A stretch of DNA of 64,000 bases, from NCBI RefSeq assembly GCF_015706575.1, contig NW_024037076.1, positions 9,272,777-9,336,776 of the forward strand, given 5' to 3'. Under the pieces are notes generated by a model. It did no database searches. It was given only the letters and a program-made list of their open reading frames with translations, and was not told the DNA's origin. Positions 1 through 12,832 of this stretch are shown here, one piece after another. The stretch's first letter is position 1; the number at the start of each line of letters is the position of its first letter. Made by a program: the position numbers and the translations under genes. The DNA is from Patiria miniata (taxonomy: Eukaryota > Echinodermata > Asteroidea > Valvatida > Asterinidae).

Positions 1-445
1 TTGGCACATTCTGGAAGTGGCGTTGAACTTTGCGCGCGAACCAGAACAGTACAGTTCGCACATGCTGTGTCCCGTCCATTGATCTCCATACGGAGATCAA
101 TGGTCCCGTGCGTCCATGCATGGTGCTCTCAAAAGTGGTAAAACGTGCCCTCTTGGGTTGGAGCACGGAGCCCATACGGAGGCCAAGTGTCCGGAGAAAA
201 GAACTTGTCCACATTTCGGCGCAGATGTGCGAATGCAGTTACCCCCCCCCACATCAAAAGCTGGATACGCCACTAGCTAAGACCCACTTGGAAGTAGAGC
301 GTCTCCAAACCAGAGCAACTCCCTCCCAAATTCACACAAAAAAATATTCTTAATGATAAACTTTCCCGAGTGGGGACTTATCATAGCAAAGACACTTATT
401 AGACTTTAATTAATTTGCAATATTTCCACCTTTTCCAAATATACT

Positions 446-690
446 AATACATTATCGGTTGATTTTTGATACATTATTGGTTGATACAGTATCCGTTCCG
501 TGGTGATACATTATCGGATACAGTTATTTTGTAGTTACATTATCCGTCGACACGTGATACATTATCGGATACAAATTTTACTACACTATCAGTCAAGTTT
601 TGCTACATTATCGGTTAGTGATACAATATCGGTCAATTTGTGATACATTATCGGCTGGTGATACGTTATCCGTTGGTTACTACATTATCA
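446..690. repeat. Degenerate minisatellite, gatacattatcgg type
   Basis: About a dozen diverged copies of a roughly 13-base core (gatacattatcgg, with variants tacattatccgt and gatacgttatcc) at irregular spacing. No protein or RNA gene is seen. Confidence 0.75.
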
Positions 691-1009
691 GTTGTAACAC
701 CCTTTCCAACAACCTTCAATTTTTGGGTGTGTTTAATATGCCCACAGGATTAAACACTGCCGTGCTTGTAAAGTATATATGCATTCGGCGTATTGTAATA
801 TATTACCGGCACGCTTATAGGTGGCATTTACACGTAAAAAGCCTCGCTTATTGACGACCACTGACCTTTCCGAAGAACACTAAAAGGCCCCCCAAAAAGA
901 GAGCAAAACTGCAAAATGTCATGAAATTTTTAAACCCTGAGCTCTTGGACTCCCCAAAATATACATGTGGTGTAAAGGCAGACGTTTTCGTTATGGGCAT
1001 TTTTGTTTA

Positions 1010-1615
1010 AAGCCAACTGCTTCTTAAGCGGCACCTGAGCATTAACAATCACTTCACCCGAACTATACAAGAATTAGTTTTTGTGTCAGTCGTCTTATAC
1101 AGCCTCATCAGACTCTTTTATATATCAACAAAACACCCACATACAGTCTACTCAAAGTTATAGATTGTTTCTGTAATCCACAAAACTTACCTCGCTTGAA
1201 AGTCAGTTGGTACTCTTATTCAAAAGTGCATGGGTATGTTACGCATTCATGAAAATAATTAATTGAACACGGAAATGTGAGGTTCGAATGGCACCGAATC
1301 GATTTTAATCAAATACAGTTAATAATTGTGGAAATTGCATTTACACAAATTCCAGGAAGCAGTGGTTATTTTGATCCCGCGCATCGATATCACAAAAGCA
1401 CAACAAACAACTGCATGCGTCATGGTACAAAAATACATCTGGGATTTCCCAGCTTGTAGTCCACAATTGTGAAACGCAAACACGGACCCACACAGGTCAG
1501 AAGGTACATGGTATTCATCATTAGCAGTCGACGATATTCAAATGCTCATGCCATTATAAGTGTCATTTCTGGTTGTGTACTTGATAAGTTCAAAACGTGT
1601 TTTTATTCCAATTAA
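1010..1615. repeat. Dispersed repeat, copy 1
   Basis: From gccaactgcttcttaagcgg to aacgtgttttt, collinear with 2018-2700 and, more diverged, 24105-24800. No open frame of note. Class unknown. Confidence 0.75.
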
Positions 1616-2017
1616 TGCGGGGTCTATAGTTATAGGTGTTCTGCAATGCATAATTCTGCCAAGGGATTAATTGTAGCAGTCCAACAATTAATGATTGTAC
1701 AATTAGACATGACTGCGGGGTTAAAGAGGTTGTGGAATGCCCGAAGACATTTCCGTCATTTTTCGGGTATATGTAGCCTAAGGTGTGATGAAATAAAAAC
1801 CACTATTGTTTCTGTCATGAAATGAGTACAAAAGGTACTTCTGAGAGCTGTTTTTCAGGTCCAGTTTCGACCCGAACGTGCAACTGTGTAAAAGTCGTCG
1901 TTGCGGGCAGCAAACAAAACACAGTAAATCGTGACGTAATAAACAGGACTCCCGATGCACAGTAGCATACACGAGTTTTTTTTTTTTTACTCGGCCTTAA
2001 CGACATTTCAAGTACAT

Positions 2018-2700
2018 TGCCTCCAAAGTGGCACCTGAGCACTTATAACCACTTTACTGGAACTATACACGGATCAGTTTGTGTTTCGGTCTTCAATATA
2101 CATCCTCATCAGACTCCTTTATATATCAACGAAAACATAACTTCAAACAACGATCTGTTGGATTGGTAATTTGTTAATCGTTAACAGAGATAGTTATTTA
2201 AAACACCCACATACAGTCTACTGGAAGTTATAAATTGTTTCCGTAATCCACAAACCTACTTCGATTGGAAGTCAGTTGGTATGTGTTTATTTAAAAGTGT
2301 TTGGGTATGGTACGCGTACATAGAAAATAATAATTCGAATACGGTAAAAAAAATATGAGGTTTGAATGGTACAGAATCGATTTTAACCAAAATACAGTCA
2401 ATAATTGTGGTAATTGTATTTACACAAATTCCATGAGGCTGGGATTATTTTGATCCCGCTCATCGATATAAAAAAAAATACTGAACAAACAACTAGATGC
2501 GTCCTGGTACATAAATGCATTTGGGATTTCCCAACGTGTAGTCGACTATTGTGAAAAGCAAACAAAGATCCACAAAGGTCAAAATGGTGCATGGTATTTA
2601 TCTTTAGCAGTCGACGATATTCAAATGCTCATGCCATGATAAGTGTCTTTTTTGGTTGTGTACTTGATAAGTTCAAAACGTGTTTTTTATTCCAATTTAT
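2018..2700. repeat. Dispersed repeat, copy 2
   Basis: Direct copy of 1010-1615, about 1 kb downstream, with an extra segment near 2140-2200. Shared landmarks are cacccacatacagtctact and gcagtcgacgatattcaaat. Confidence 0.75.
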
Positions 2701-2859
2701 GACACATTTGACTGGCGGGGTTAAGCACACAATAGTAGGTTGCGTACATGTCTTGATACGCTCCAGCAGGATTGGGGGGCAAAGTTCTTCTGTACGTACT
2801 TTGCGTGAACAGTTGGCTAAATGTTCATGATACACGGCATGGTTGTCGTTTGCCAAACT

Positions 2860-4160
2860 GCTCGTTAAGCACAGTATGTTTCCATGAAATATTTACCTGC
2901 CTAACATTTTAAATGTTGGCGTTGGATGAAGTTAACATAAACACGGTAGGCACTCGCTGCAAATAATTATAATTTTTAGTCGTTGACATAAACAAACAAA
3001 CAAGCATATTATAAAAGCTCCCTAGGTCTATTTGCTTATAAAACCACGATATTAATTGTAATATCTGTAAATGCTGTCTGTCAATACCAACATCTAGATT
3101 AAAGGGAAAGTACATAAATGGCTTTTGCTGTAATTTTCAGAAATGAACTATTTGAGAGGTTAGTATAATAGATCAAATATTATTACACTGACATTTTTGA
3201 AGTTTGGTGTTCGAAAAGGTTGGAAAAACCAAGAAAAACAAAAATGTTCAAGTAGTCTGGTTCCCTGACTTCACAAAAGATAAAATGGATCAATTTATAG
3301 ATGATGAAAAATTGTAAGGCAAGGGAACCAGTCTAGCTGGCCTGAACCCATTCATGAACATGTAACTAAACAAAATTTGGACTGGAAATTTGGACTGAAC
3401 AAATGTTAAATTTGGAGTAAATTTGGAGCAGTATTGAAAAATAGTTTTTCTAACGCTGGTCGGCCGACACCGTTGGAAATGTTTACAAAAATATGTGTTT
3501 ATTTGTTTATTCGTTTATTTTTTCCTTGTGCATGCGAATGCTTAGAAAGCTTAATTGGTTGCCTAACGGTATAGCTAATAAATCCATTTCGAGAGCTTTA
3601 ATTGCATCATGTTTTGGTTTTCCTTTTAAGTAGGTAATGACAATCTCCGTGTTTAGGGGCTCGACGTTTGATTGAATTTTTATCCTGTTTAGAAAAAAAG
3701 TATACATGTTATTGCTGCGTGTATACACAAGTGCTGCTCTTGAAAGAATATTTCTTCAGCCTAGAATGATGGGCGGGGGGGGGGACACTTGTGCTAGTTA
3801 TTACAAATATATACATCTTGCGCCCTACTTTCATTATTATTACTTGGCTTTACACCCGGTGTAGGCCTTAGCTCTGTATTTCTAATAAAAAAGGTACACT
3901 TTTGCAGTCTCTTGATTAATTAGTTATAAATAAATTAACGAAACAGTATTTTTGTTACAATTTTCCCCAACTACGGTTGATATTGCTACAACGTGGGGCA
4001 AGTAGTTTCATTTAAAAAGAACCGCTGCATTGTTTTTTAATAGAACTATTACCAAGTTGTATGTAAAAGTGTTGTATTGCAACAGCAAAATATTCACAAG
4101 TCAAATTTAGCATTAAGTATTTCGGCTTCATCTTTTTTTTGTCCTTTTTTTTTGAAATCC
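2860..4160. other. No gene seen; AT-rich, possible repeat pieces
   Basis: A G-run (ggggggg at about 3775) and a stretch at 3300-3490 that resembles 11690-11820 (taacgctggtcggccgac against caacgctggtccgccgacc) point to a diverged dispersed repeat. No supported coding region. Confidence 0.4.
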
Positions 4161-4161
4161 A

Positions 4162-4620
4162 GTGATTAGGCCAACTTCACCTGTATCAGATTTATTTTGG
4201 TTGCAGAGGCTTTCTTTTTGTATAACTACTTTTATGCTTCGAAACGTCCTGTCACAGGGATGGGTCCACGCTCAGATTATATTTAATATCTACACAGCCG
4301 ACATGCCCGACACACCCTCCAAGAGTACCTGTACGTGGACGACTGTGCCTCTACTTCTCTAATCACTCTTTCAAGTCCATCACCAATCACCAAGGTTGAA
4401 CATGACCTGACCTCCTTCTGCAATTACTTCTGACTAAAAATGAGCCTCGAGAAAACGGTCTGCTCTTCAGCTTACTGACCGTTATGCCTAGAGAGAGATG
4501 AAGGTCAATCTGAACGGACATTTAAAGTCCCTTAATTAAGTTGCCAGCCCATCCAGCAAACTAAACCTGCCGGCTGTACCCCTCACCTTGCAACATTTGC
4601 AAAAACGAAGATATTCCTCC
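4162..4620 (+). pseudogene. LINE reverse transcriptase fragment
   Basis: Contains LRNVLSQGWVHAQIIFNIYTADMPD (shown here as a known RT turn: SQG..., FNIYTADMPD), then in shifted frame a YVDD-like motif and LEKTVCSS. This matches the palm and thumb of Jockey/CR1-group RTs. Frameshifts and stops make it non-functional. No copy of this part occurs near 44 kb. Confidence 0.5.
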
Positions 4621-5760
4621 GATGTTGATGAGTGTGAAGTCTGTCAGTTTACGTGGGAGGTACGGGCATTTCAAGCACTGATTGAAGAGCACAAAGCTGA
4701 TGTGATCTGCACCACCAAAGCCCACTTAGACAGCTCTATTCGGAATTCTGCCATAGGAACTGTTTCCTAAGGCTTTTAACAATGTCTATTGGACCGAACA
4801 CTTTCTGCTATTAAACATGAGTGCTTGCCTTCCTTGTCAAGAACTGGATACCGAGTCTGAAATTATTTGGGATCAAATTTTGCTCCAAGGATCAAGACAG
4901 GGACAACTCTTCTGTTAGGCTGTTACTATCGCTTAAAATCGCTAACCTTGCCGTCTAGCGAACGGAAACATCTTGATTCACCATTGGAAAAGATTCCGCA
5001 CAGATCTCTGAAGTGTGCCAAATATCATTTTAAGCGGTGACTACAATGCCAAATCTATCAGTTGAGGGAGGTGGGATACAGACTTCTACATCATACCCAT
5101 CTTATTGACATGTAAATAATGCACTTCTTGATTCAGCATATGTTCCGGAGCCAACACGTAGGCCTATCACTGAAACTACAGCTAACACCTAAGATTTGTT
5201 GTTCAGTTCCATTCCAAGCAGTATTGTTCAAGTGAAGTTCTACACCTGAGGCGCCATTCTCGCAACAGGACCACTGCTAACGCGACTAAGCAGCGCCGTG
5301 GCATCTCTGTCACCATCCCTACCTGCATGATGTCGCGGATAAATATCAAATGTATCCTGGGCGATTACCGCATCCCAGTGTGCTTCAAACCAGCCGACAC
5401 TCTCTGACAGAGACTGGTGCATCCCAAAGACAAGAGCACCAGACCGAAACAGAGCAACATTGTTTACGGCAAATGTGAAATGTTGAGAAGGAACCTGAAG
5501 CATTGCTCCAAATCGGCAAAAATATCAGCGTGTGATACTCGATCTTGTGCCTCAAATCCTGAGTATGCATCAACTGTATGTGATCGTTCGAGGCAACATC
5601 TTTAAAAAAAATCAGCTTGAAATGGTCAAGAGTCGTGCTGCCTGAGCATGCATTGCTTACAATTATACTAAAGGAATGCAATTTGATTAATAGCAGTGCA
5701 ACAACTGACCTTTATGGTACTTTGTACGCTTTAACATATGTATTTTTGTCTTGGGGGAAT
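4616..5760 (+). repeat. Mosaic LINE remnant: endonuclease piece plus GIY-YIG-type tail
   Basis: 4630-4770 encodes CQFTWEV...ALIEEHKADVICTTKAHLDSS, the first strands of an APE endonuclease. About 5.03-5.23 kb retains a GDYNAK motif and degenerate downstream sequence. 5330-5605 encodes KCILGDYRIPVCFKPADTL and VHPKDKSTRPKQSNIVY, resembling the lead of GIY-YIG tails found in some retroelements. A second copy lies at 44.34-45.20 kb and lacks about 250 bases (5390-5640) of the tail. Confidence 0.5.
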
Positions 5761-6765
5761 TCCACGCCATTGGAATTACACGCCATTATGCCTGTGGGTT
5801 ACGTAGACCTAAATTCATACTTTATTAATCCAGTTGAGTCATATTTATCGATTCACATTATGGTAAAGGTTTTAAAAACCAAATTTCATATCAAAAAAGT
5901 TAATTTGGAGGTCTGAAAACAGATATTTTTGGATGACTTACCTTTAGACGATGCGACAGCTCGACCAACAACTCACTTATAAAAAAGGTGTGTGAATAGT
6001 CAATCACGTGAGAAGAAAAAGTGCGCGCGCCCTCATTCGTTTTGTCAATTGGCGTAAATAACTTTATGACCAGGGGAGATGGGCCATTAAATTGTCCCCG
6101 CCATATTCGTTACGTGAAATAAAAATCTTTTAACTTTCCAGTATTCAAAATGAATTGAAATAGTTCTGAAACTTTAAAATACACCGTTTTAATGTAAAGT
6201 TAAGAGACGTAAAGCAAGCGTGCAAGTTTGCATCAACAGCGCCCCCTTTACTGTCATGTGGTGTCCAGCCCTGCCGCCCCCCGCCCGCTTTCTATAAGGC
6301 ATGAAACTTTATACAGAATGTTTAGTGTGAGACATATATTTCCTGATATGGAGGCAGCGCAAACTTCCCCATTGAGAGGCGTGGCAGCCATTTTGCAAAA
6401 TGGGGGGATATTACTCATTGTGACCATTACCACCTTTATAATTTTCGTTTGTGGTGGCCATTTTTGCATAATGTTTGCTAGCCGATGACCTAATCGGGTA
6501 GCATACGTCTTACGCACGGAGGCACTTTACCAATGTTTTGCCCGTGTTTTTGTTAAAATGCTATTCGGGGAATGAGTTGTTCCAGTTCAACCATAGACAT
6601 CTAACGAAAACCTATACCCGCCTATTTTATTACATTGTTTAATTCTGGATGCAAAACGCTGTCACATGACCGCCATGTTACGCCAACACTATTGGATATC
6701 CTACATTGTGCGTTAACTTAATGGTCTGGAAATAAATACATGCTCATGTCAGGTCTAGGGGTTTA
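5761..6765. other. No gene seen
   Basis: AT-rich sequence with short inverted motifs (gcagccattttgcaaaatgg at about 6380) and no recognisable domain in either strand. Confidence 0.4.
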
Positions 6766-6769
6766 AAGA

Positions 6770-9360
6770 ATGTCTGCTTCACCATTACGATTGTCTTGTA
6801 GTTGGGCTGGTAAGGTCAAATATCTGATACTATTGTGCACCTTTTGACTAAAGCATAAAACTTCGCATGTTTGTTCTCCGTAAAATGTTCAGATGTAGAG
6901 GCATTTCATATATGACCTCTGGTGATATTTGAAAGGTCAGTTACATTTATATACTCTACTTATAACAACTGTTCTTGGGAACACCACTTTCATATGACCC
7001 AAGTCCATGTCATAGGTCTTCAGGCCATGATGAAAATAATGATCAGATGTAGAAAAAATCGTATTCGACCTCTTTTGACTTTACAGAGGTCAATGACCTT
7101 TGTATACCGTATTTATCGTTATTTATATGATTAACTCTTCAAACCCCAACTTTTTCAAGACAAGCCTAACTATTAGGTGCTCCAGCTATGAAAGAGGTGC
7201 CCTTCAAGAATTGAACAAAATTTGTATGCCCTTTTTATAGATATTTATAAGATTTACTATTCAAAAGCCAACTTTTTCATGACTCGGGTCTAAAAGTTGG
7301 CTCTTCGTGCCATGAAAAGACTTTTCAGATGTGGGAACATCATATCTGAACTTTGGTATCCTTGGGGAGGACAATAAATGTGTATACCTTATTTGTGACT
7401 ATTTATCATGTTCATTCGTCAAACGCCAATTGTTTGTGCCCCAGCTGAGTGCAAAAGAAAGGTATTGCACCTATTATTGTATGGTCATTTTATGAATTCC
7501 AACCACACACAAACAACTGGAGTGACATTTGACCTCCATTTCCCTGTTAGTATTGGTAGACGCAACATGCTGCGACTTGAATAGAAGACTTTGAGACTTT
7601 CTGTACAATGGAATATGTACAAGAGTCTAACAGTATTCACCCTTGTGTACTTATTACACTCTGTTGTATGTAGATGGACTTGAATAACCACATTTTAACC
7701 TTTTTACCAAGCCCACTGGTCACTGTTAGAGTATGATGCATGTCCAATGTACCACGTATTATTCTGTATCGCCTGTGTCCGCCCTTAAAAAGGGAAATGG
7801 AGATCAGAGGTCATGAAAGAATTGTTTTTGGGGTATAAATTCATGACATGCTGTGGAATATTAGTAAAAATACACTTCGTTTGCACTACAGGGAGTATAC
7901 AAGAGGAAACCCAAATGTAAATATAAAATAATGACAAAATCTAATACATATTTTCAAATGCGATAAAGATCATGTGAAACGCCAATGTGTCCTCTTTCCA
8001 ATGATACCTTGATTTGATTTTGTGTCTGTGGCCATGGATGACTAAACATTCGTTGTTATTCTGTCAAGGGTCAAAACCTGTACGGTTAACCGTACCTGGC
8101 GGAGCTTGATGGCTGGTGTCTTACGCAAGGTTGACATGGACTAGACATCGTGCAGAGCTTTGTGTGGAAAGAGGTGGTGGCCACGTTAAATGCATTGGGT
8201 CTGGGTTAACTTCAACAATAAGAGTGTTTAAATCACTGTGTCGAAATTGAATATATTGGTTTAAAAAATGATGTCTTCTTCTTTTTTTTTGAATCAAACT
8301 GATCCACATGCCCAGAGTAGCAGTTATCCTTTTGCACGAACTTGGCACGGTGCAGGTTTTGACCGTTGAAGATAAACTACGAATGCTTAATCATCCGTGG
8401 CCACATACGCATAATCAAGGTCTCATTAGAAAGAGGACACATTGGTGTTTCACGTGATCTTTAACTTTATTATTTATGTGAAAATATTTATTAGATATTT
8501 TATAATTTACATTTACATCTGGGTTTCCTTTTTTTTTGCTGATCCAGCCTGTATTAAGACTTGAGTCATAAAAGTGGTCTTTGAAAGATTAAATAATAAA
8601 CATAATTAGCGGCAAATAGGGTTTACGAAGTAAATTCATTTACCTCTTAAAGTTCACCAGTGATCAGATATGAATGTTCACACATCTGAAATTCATATAT
8701 CATTGCAAGAAGACCAACATTTCGGAAAAAGGGGTTTTGAATAGTAATGTATTTTATAAATATCTATAAATAGGCATACAGAGTTCATTGACCTCTTAAG
8801 GGTCATTAGGGGTATAATATGAAATACCTGTACATCTGAAAATTTTCTTCATGGGATGAAGAACCAAGTATTCAAGGTTCCATGCCTTAGTTACAAATTT
8901 CACAATTCTGTCACTCAACAGCCACACTATTGGAACAGATAGTCTTTGTGTTATTGCAAACTACATTTGACAGTAAAGGTCACCACCGAGGGACACTATA
9001 CATGTAACTAGTTTTTGAGTAAAATAATAGTTTCTGTGATTTGGTCCTCATAATTAGATTTGTTCGTTGGAAATGTGTTAATTAATTAAAAAAGCAAAAG
9101 TGATGCACAATTGTTATTGTAAAGCAGATTATTTCCGATACTGAAGCGGAATCATATACCCTTTGAATAGCGAGCCGCCTTGCAACGTTTCACCTTAAAT
9201 GGCAATACAAAATTGCACAGTTGCAAACTTAGAAACATGACCAAAATTATTGTGAAAGGAGTATTTTAAAAACGTTCCCGTCGTCATCGTTGTTGTCATA
9301 ATCAGTGTCGTCATCAACATAGCACTGGTTTCTGCCCTCAAAACTCTTCAAAATGAAACG
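6770..9360. mobile_element. Large fold-back (inverted-repeat) element
   Basis: The left arm (about 7000-8095) is the diverged reverse complement of the right arm (about 8340-9360). For example ggtcaaaacctgtac at 8070 pairs with caggttttgaccg at 8353, and tcctctttcc at 7990 with gaaagaggacac at 8429. The loop lies at about 8096-8340. The right arm with part of the loop recurs at 48170-49260. No coding content. Confidence 0.6.
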
Positions 9361-12300
9361 CCCGTTCAGACCGATTCTCAAATTCAGACGAAAATGAATG
9401 ACTGATTTTCAGAAGTGAATGAAAATTTTAGGAAATTGGCCTGGAAAACGTATATTAAAAGTGTGTAAAGGCCTACAAAAACAAACAAGCAAATTTATTT
9501 GTTATAGGACATAATAATCGGAAAAGAAAATCGAAATTTCGAAAAAGCAAGTCGTATACCAATTATAAAAAAAATGTCGTGAACATTTCAAGCTTGACGA
9601 TGCAGTATTACGATGATCTCTCCCAAAAATTAGATGCTGCGTTGATGGATTTTTTTCTTTCTTTTACCGATATTCTTAGCGCCGGTTTTACCCACCTCAG
9701 GGCAGTGGCGTAGGGGGTGGGGGGGGGGGGTGCACAGCCAGGGGCTGATCCAGGAATTTTCGAAGGGGGGGGGGGTTCATCGTCAATCTCCGAACTAGTC
9801 TTCAACTCCCAAAATCCATAGGTGGGGGATAGGGGCTCGTACTATACGTTCAATGGGGGCGCTGTTAAAATCTGTCGATTATTAAGGTTCACCTAAACTA
9901 AATTATATTTACCTTAACAAAAGAGGGCGCTATTTACTATTCACTATCATACCACAGGCGCTGCAGCCTGGCAAGAAACACGCCGCGACTTTGAGATTTA
10001 CTGTTTGTCTTTGAGTGTGTACATCTGGTTATAAGGCCTTTCCCTTTTCACGCTTTTCTCGGATGCTAATTAAAACACACAATGATCTTTGTTTCGTATT
10101 GTATGCACTTTTTTCGTAATCTATTTTATTACGGATTTATCTACCATCTTCTGATATTCAAACTGAATTCGGCATTTTTTGTTCAATACTCAAAACAAAG
10201 ACATACACAAGTTCATCTTTTTCAACACAAATTTGTACAAAAACGTATGCACTTTCACTCCTGAAATATTCGTTTCTTTCAAATTAATACAAACATTTTT
10301 GAGCAACTATTTAACTCAACTTCTATGGACCCCAAAATGGCTGTATATGTACAGCGTATTACGTATACATTTTGTACCTTCACGATGATCCTAATTCATC
10401 ATAGAAAATACGAAATAATTTGCCGTTTATTTTCAATTTATTTTCAATTTTCACAACAATAAATGTATTTCTTTCTTTCTTTTATTTACTAAAGACTGAT
10501 TCTTCTGACCGCAAATGATCTATCTAGTATCAATGTCGCCGCCGAGACTAAATTACTTCAACCGGCCCGGATACGGTTTTTTTCAGTCCAACTTTGATAC
10601 GTAGGCCGTAATTTACAAACTTTATCGATACGATTTCTGTTAGTTTTATACACACCAACTTTTAGTATTTTGTAAAAAGTATTGAACTCAATATCATGTT
10701 TGTAACATAATTCATTGCAATCAACACAAAAAAGTCATGATACGTCATCATACAATTTACATGAATTTGTGACTTTTTAAGTTGATCATGCCGTATCTCA
10801 CAAACTCAATTGACAGATATTTGCACAAAAATTATGTGAATTGAAATGTTTTTGGCGATTTTCCTAAATCGTTACTTCGATTCATTCCCCAATCAGGACT
10901 AAATTGTGTGATTGGTCAATTCCAATGCAGTGTTTTGTAACACAACAACAGCCGCGCGCGTACCGCGTAACATAATACAGAGCGCGTGACACAGCCTTTG
11001 TTGCTGTGTCTAGGTTTTCATCCATGTCTTTGTCGCAACAACGGGTAAATAACCGACGACCCGATACAGAAAGCGCCCGCTGATCGGTCAAAATGTAGAG
11101 GTTAAAATGCGGTTGATTTCATAATTAATCGGTGAATCTGCTCAATGGTCTATTACATAGACTACTATTATTGTGGGAAGCTTGAAAATATTTTTAATAT
11201 GCAACATCCCAAGTGGCGTCAAAATGACGTCAACAGTTCATGTTTCATTATACATTTTTATTTTTATTTTTAATTTAACTCACAAAATTTGACACCGTCT
11301 TTGCTCAGATCAACTCCAAGCCTTTGAGCAAATGGAAATACATCTTGATTCATTGCTTATCTGTATAAGAAAACTAATTACTACCACCATTATTTATATT
11401 AACGAAAGTGCATAACGCCAGAATTGCATAACGCCAGAATATACCCATGAAAATGTGAACGTTTATAACCGATGAGTAAAGACAACAACATTTAAAATTG
11501 AGTTAATGATACATAAACAGGTTTGGTTAATATTACTAAAAACAAAACAGACTCATCATGTGTACTCATGCATTTAAGTACTAAATACTTAAATCATTAA
11601 CTCGTAGCGTGAAGTATTTACGTCATAAAAACACAACAAAGCTAAGTAAAGCTGGAGCAATTTATACACTTTAGGAAATTGTAAGGTATAGAGAATCAGT
11701 CTAGAAGGCTTTTATCCATTCACAGATGTGTAATCAATTGCAAAGAATAGGCGGAATAACCAAATATGAAAAACAGCCAGGCTTTTTTCAACGCTGGTCC
11801 GCCGACCAGCATTGGAAACATACATTTTCTTTAAAAGGTAGGCACACAAGGAGCCACGATTTTACAGAATGCTTTAGACTGTCATTTCCTAACAATCCAG
11901 TAAGGTATTTCGTGATGATTTGACCATTGCGTTTTTTTGCAAATGTTGTATCTTCCCTTTAAGGCAACAGTGTTGCCTCAGTTTAATTGAGTGGATCGAC
12001 AAAATTTTTTTAGAGCAGATATATGCAAGTCAAGTAATTTTAACCGGATAAATTTCCGGCGTAAACTATTGAATGTTTCAATGAAGCTAATTTAGTTTCC
12101 GATTTAGTTAACTTCCCATTCAGTTGAACTTCAGATTACAATCAATGATTTAATTTATGGATAATTGGGGAGGAAGTAGAAAGCTTTGAGCATGGTCTTG
12201 ACGCACTGCGGCGTTTCCTTGACGGGAACATCACGTTTTAATTCCTTGTCGTACAGCTTGCCTTTCCTGCTGTCTACTCGAGCTCTTACCTAGACAGCAC
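9361..12300. other. No gene seen; possible hAT-type end
   Basis: cagtggcgtaggggg at 9703 followed by G-runs and tgatccaggaatttt resembles hAT-type non-autonomous ends. 11410-11445 holds a short direct repeat (gcataacgccagaat, twice). Otherwise AT-rich without recognisable coding. Confidence 0.4.
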
Positions 12301-12566
12301 CAAAATAAGAGAAATCGCAGGTGATAAGTATGATTAAAAACACAGTTCATTTTCGACCGTTTTGTTCCATATCTCATCTTTCTGTGATATCTTTCTTCGA
12401 GATGGAAACTAGCGACTCCCTTGACTTGATGAATTTTAGATTATGGCGTCGACAGCTTTGAATTGGAGGCCACGGACATTGTGAAGAAATTTGGCAACTT
12501 CTCATCGTTGTAATAATATGTAATTTTTGATTATGGGGACATGTAAACTCGTTCGCTCGGATCTTA

Positions 12567-12832
12567 TTACATGGTCTCATATTTGCAAATAGAGACTTCT
12601 TCTCGATCGAAAGAAGGGAACAATTTTGATGCAATCGTTCCCAGGTGGCTAAGACTATAATTGTTAGTCGCACCCGAGTCCCACTCCTCATCATGCATCC
12701 ATTCTAGAGCACAATTTCTCACCTTATTCATCAGTGTATCTAGATTGTCCAGATGGGCTCGATCGAAGAAGATCTCACATAAAGCTTGAACGAAGAAAGA
12801 ACCACTGACCGTATTTCGCAGAGAAAGATAAC
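12567..12832 (-). CDS. Caspase gene exon 10: p10 subunit and stop
   Basis: Acceptor TGTTTATTTACAG. Encodes YLSLRNTVSGSFFVQALC, a helix, and a C-terminal stretch ending KYETM with TAA at 12569-12567. The Arg of the SWRN-type motif is kept and Trp is replaced by Leu, which may alter the S2 pocket. Downstream (12.1-12.56 kb) would be 3' UTR; no clear AATAAA was seen close by. Confidence 0.85.

Noticed and set aside
12374..12694. Minus-strand frame overlapping caspase exon 10
   Set aside because: Different frame from the conserved p10 motifs and no homology.
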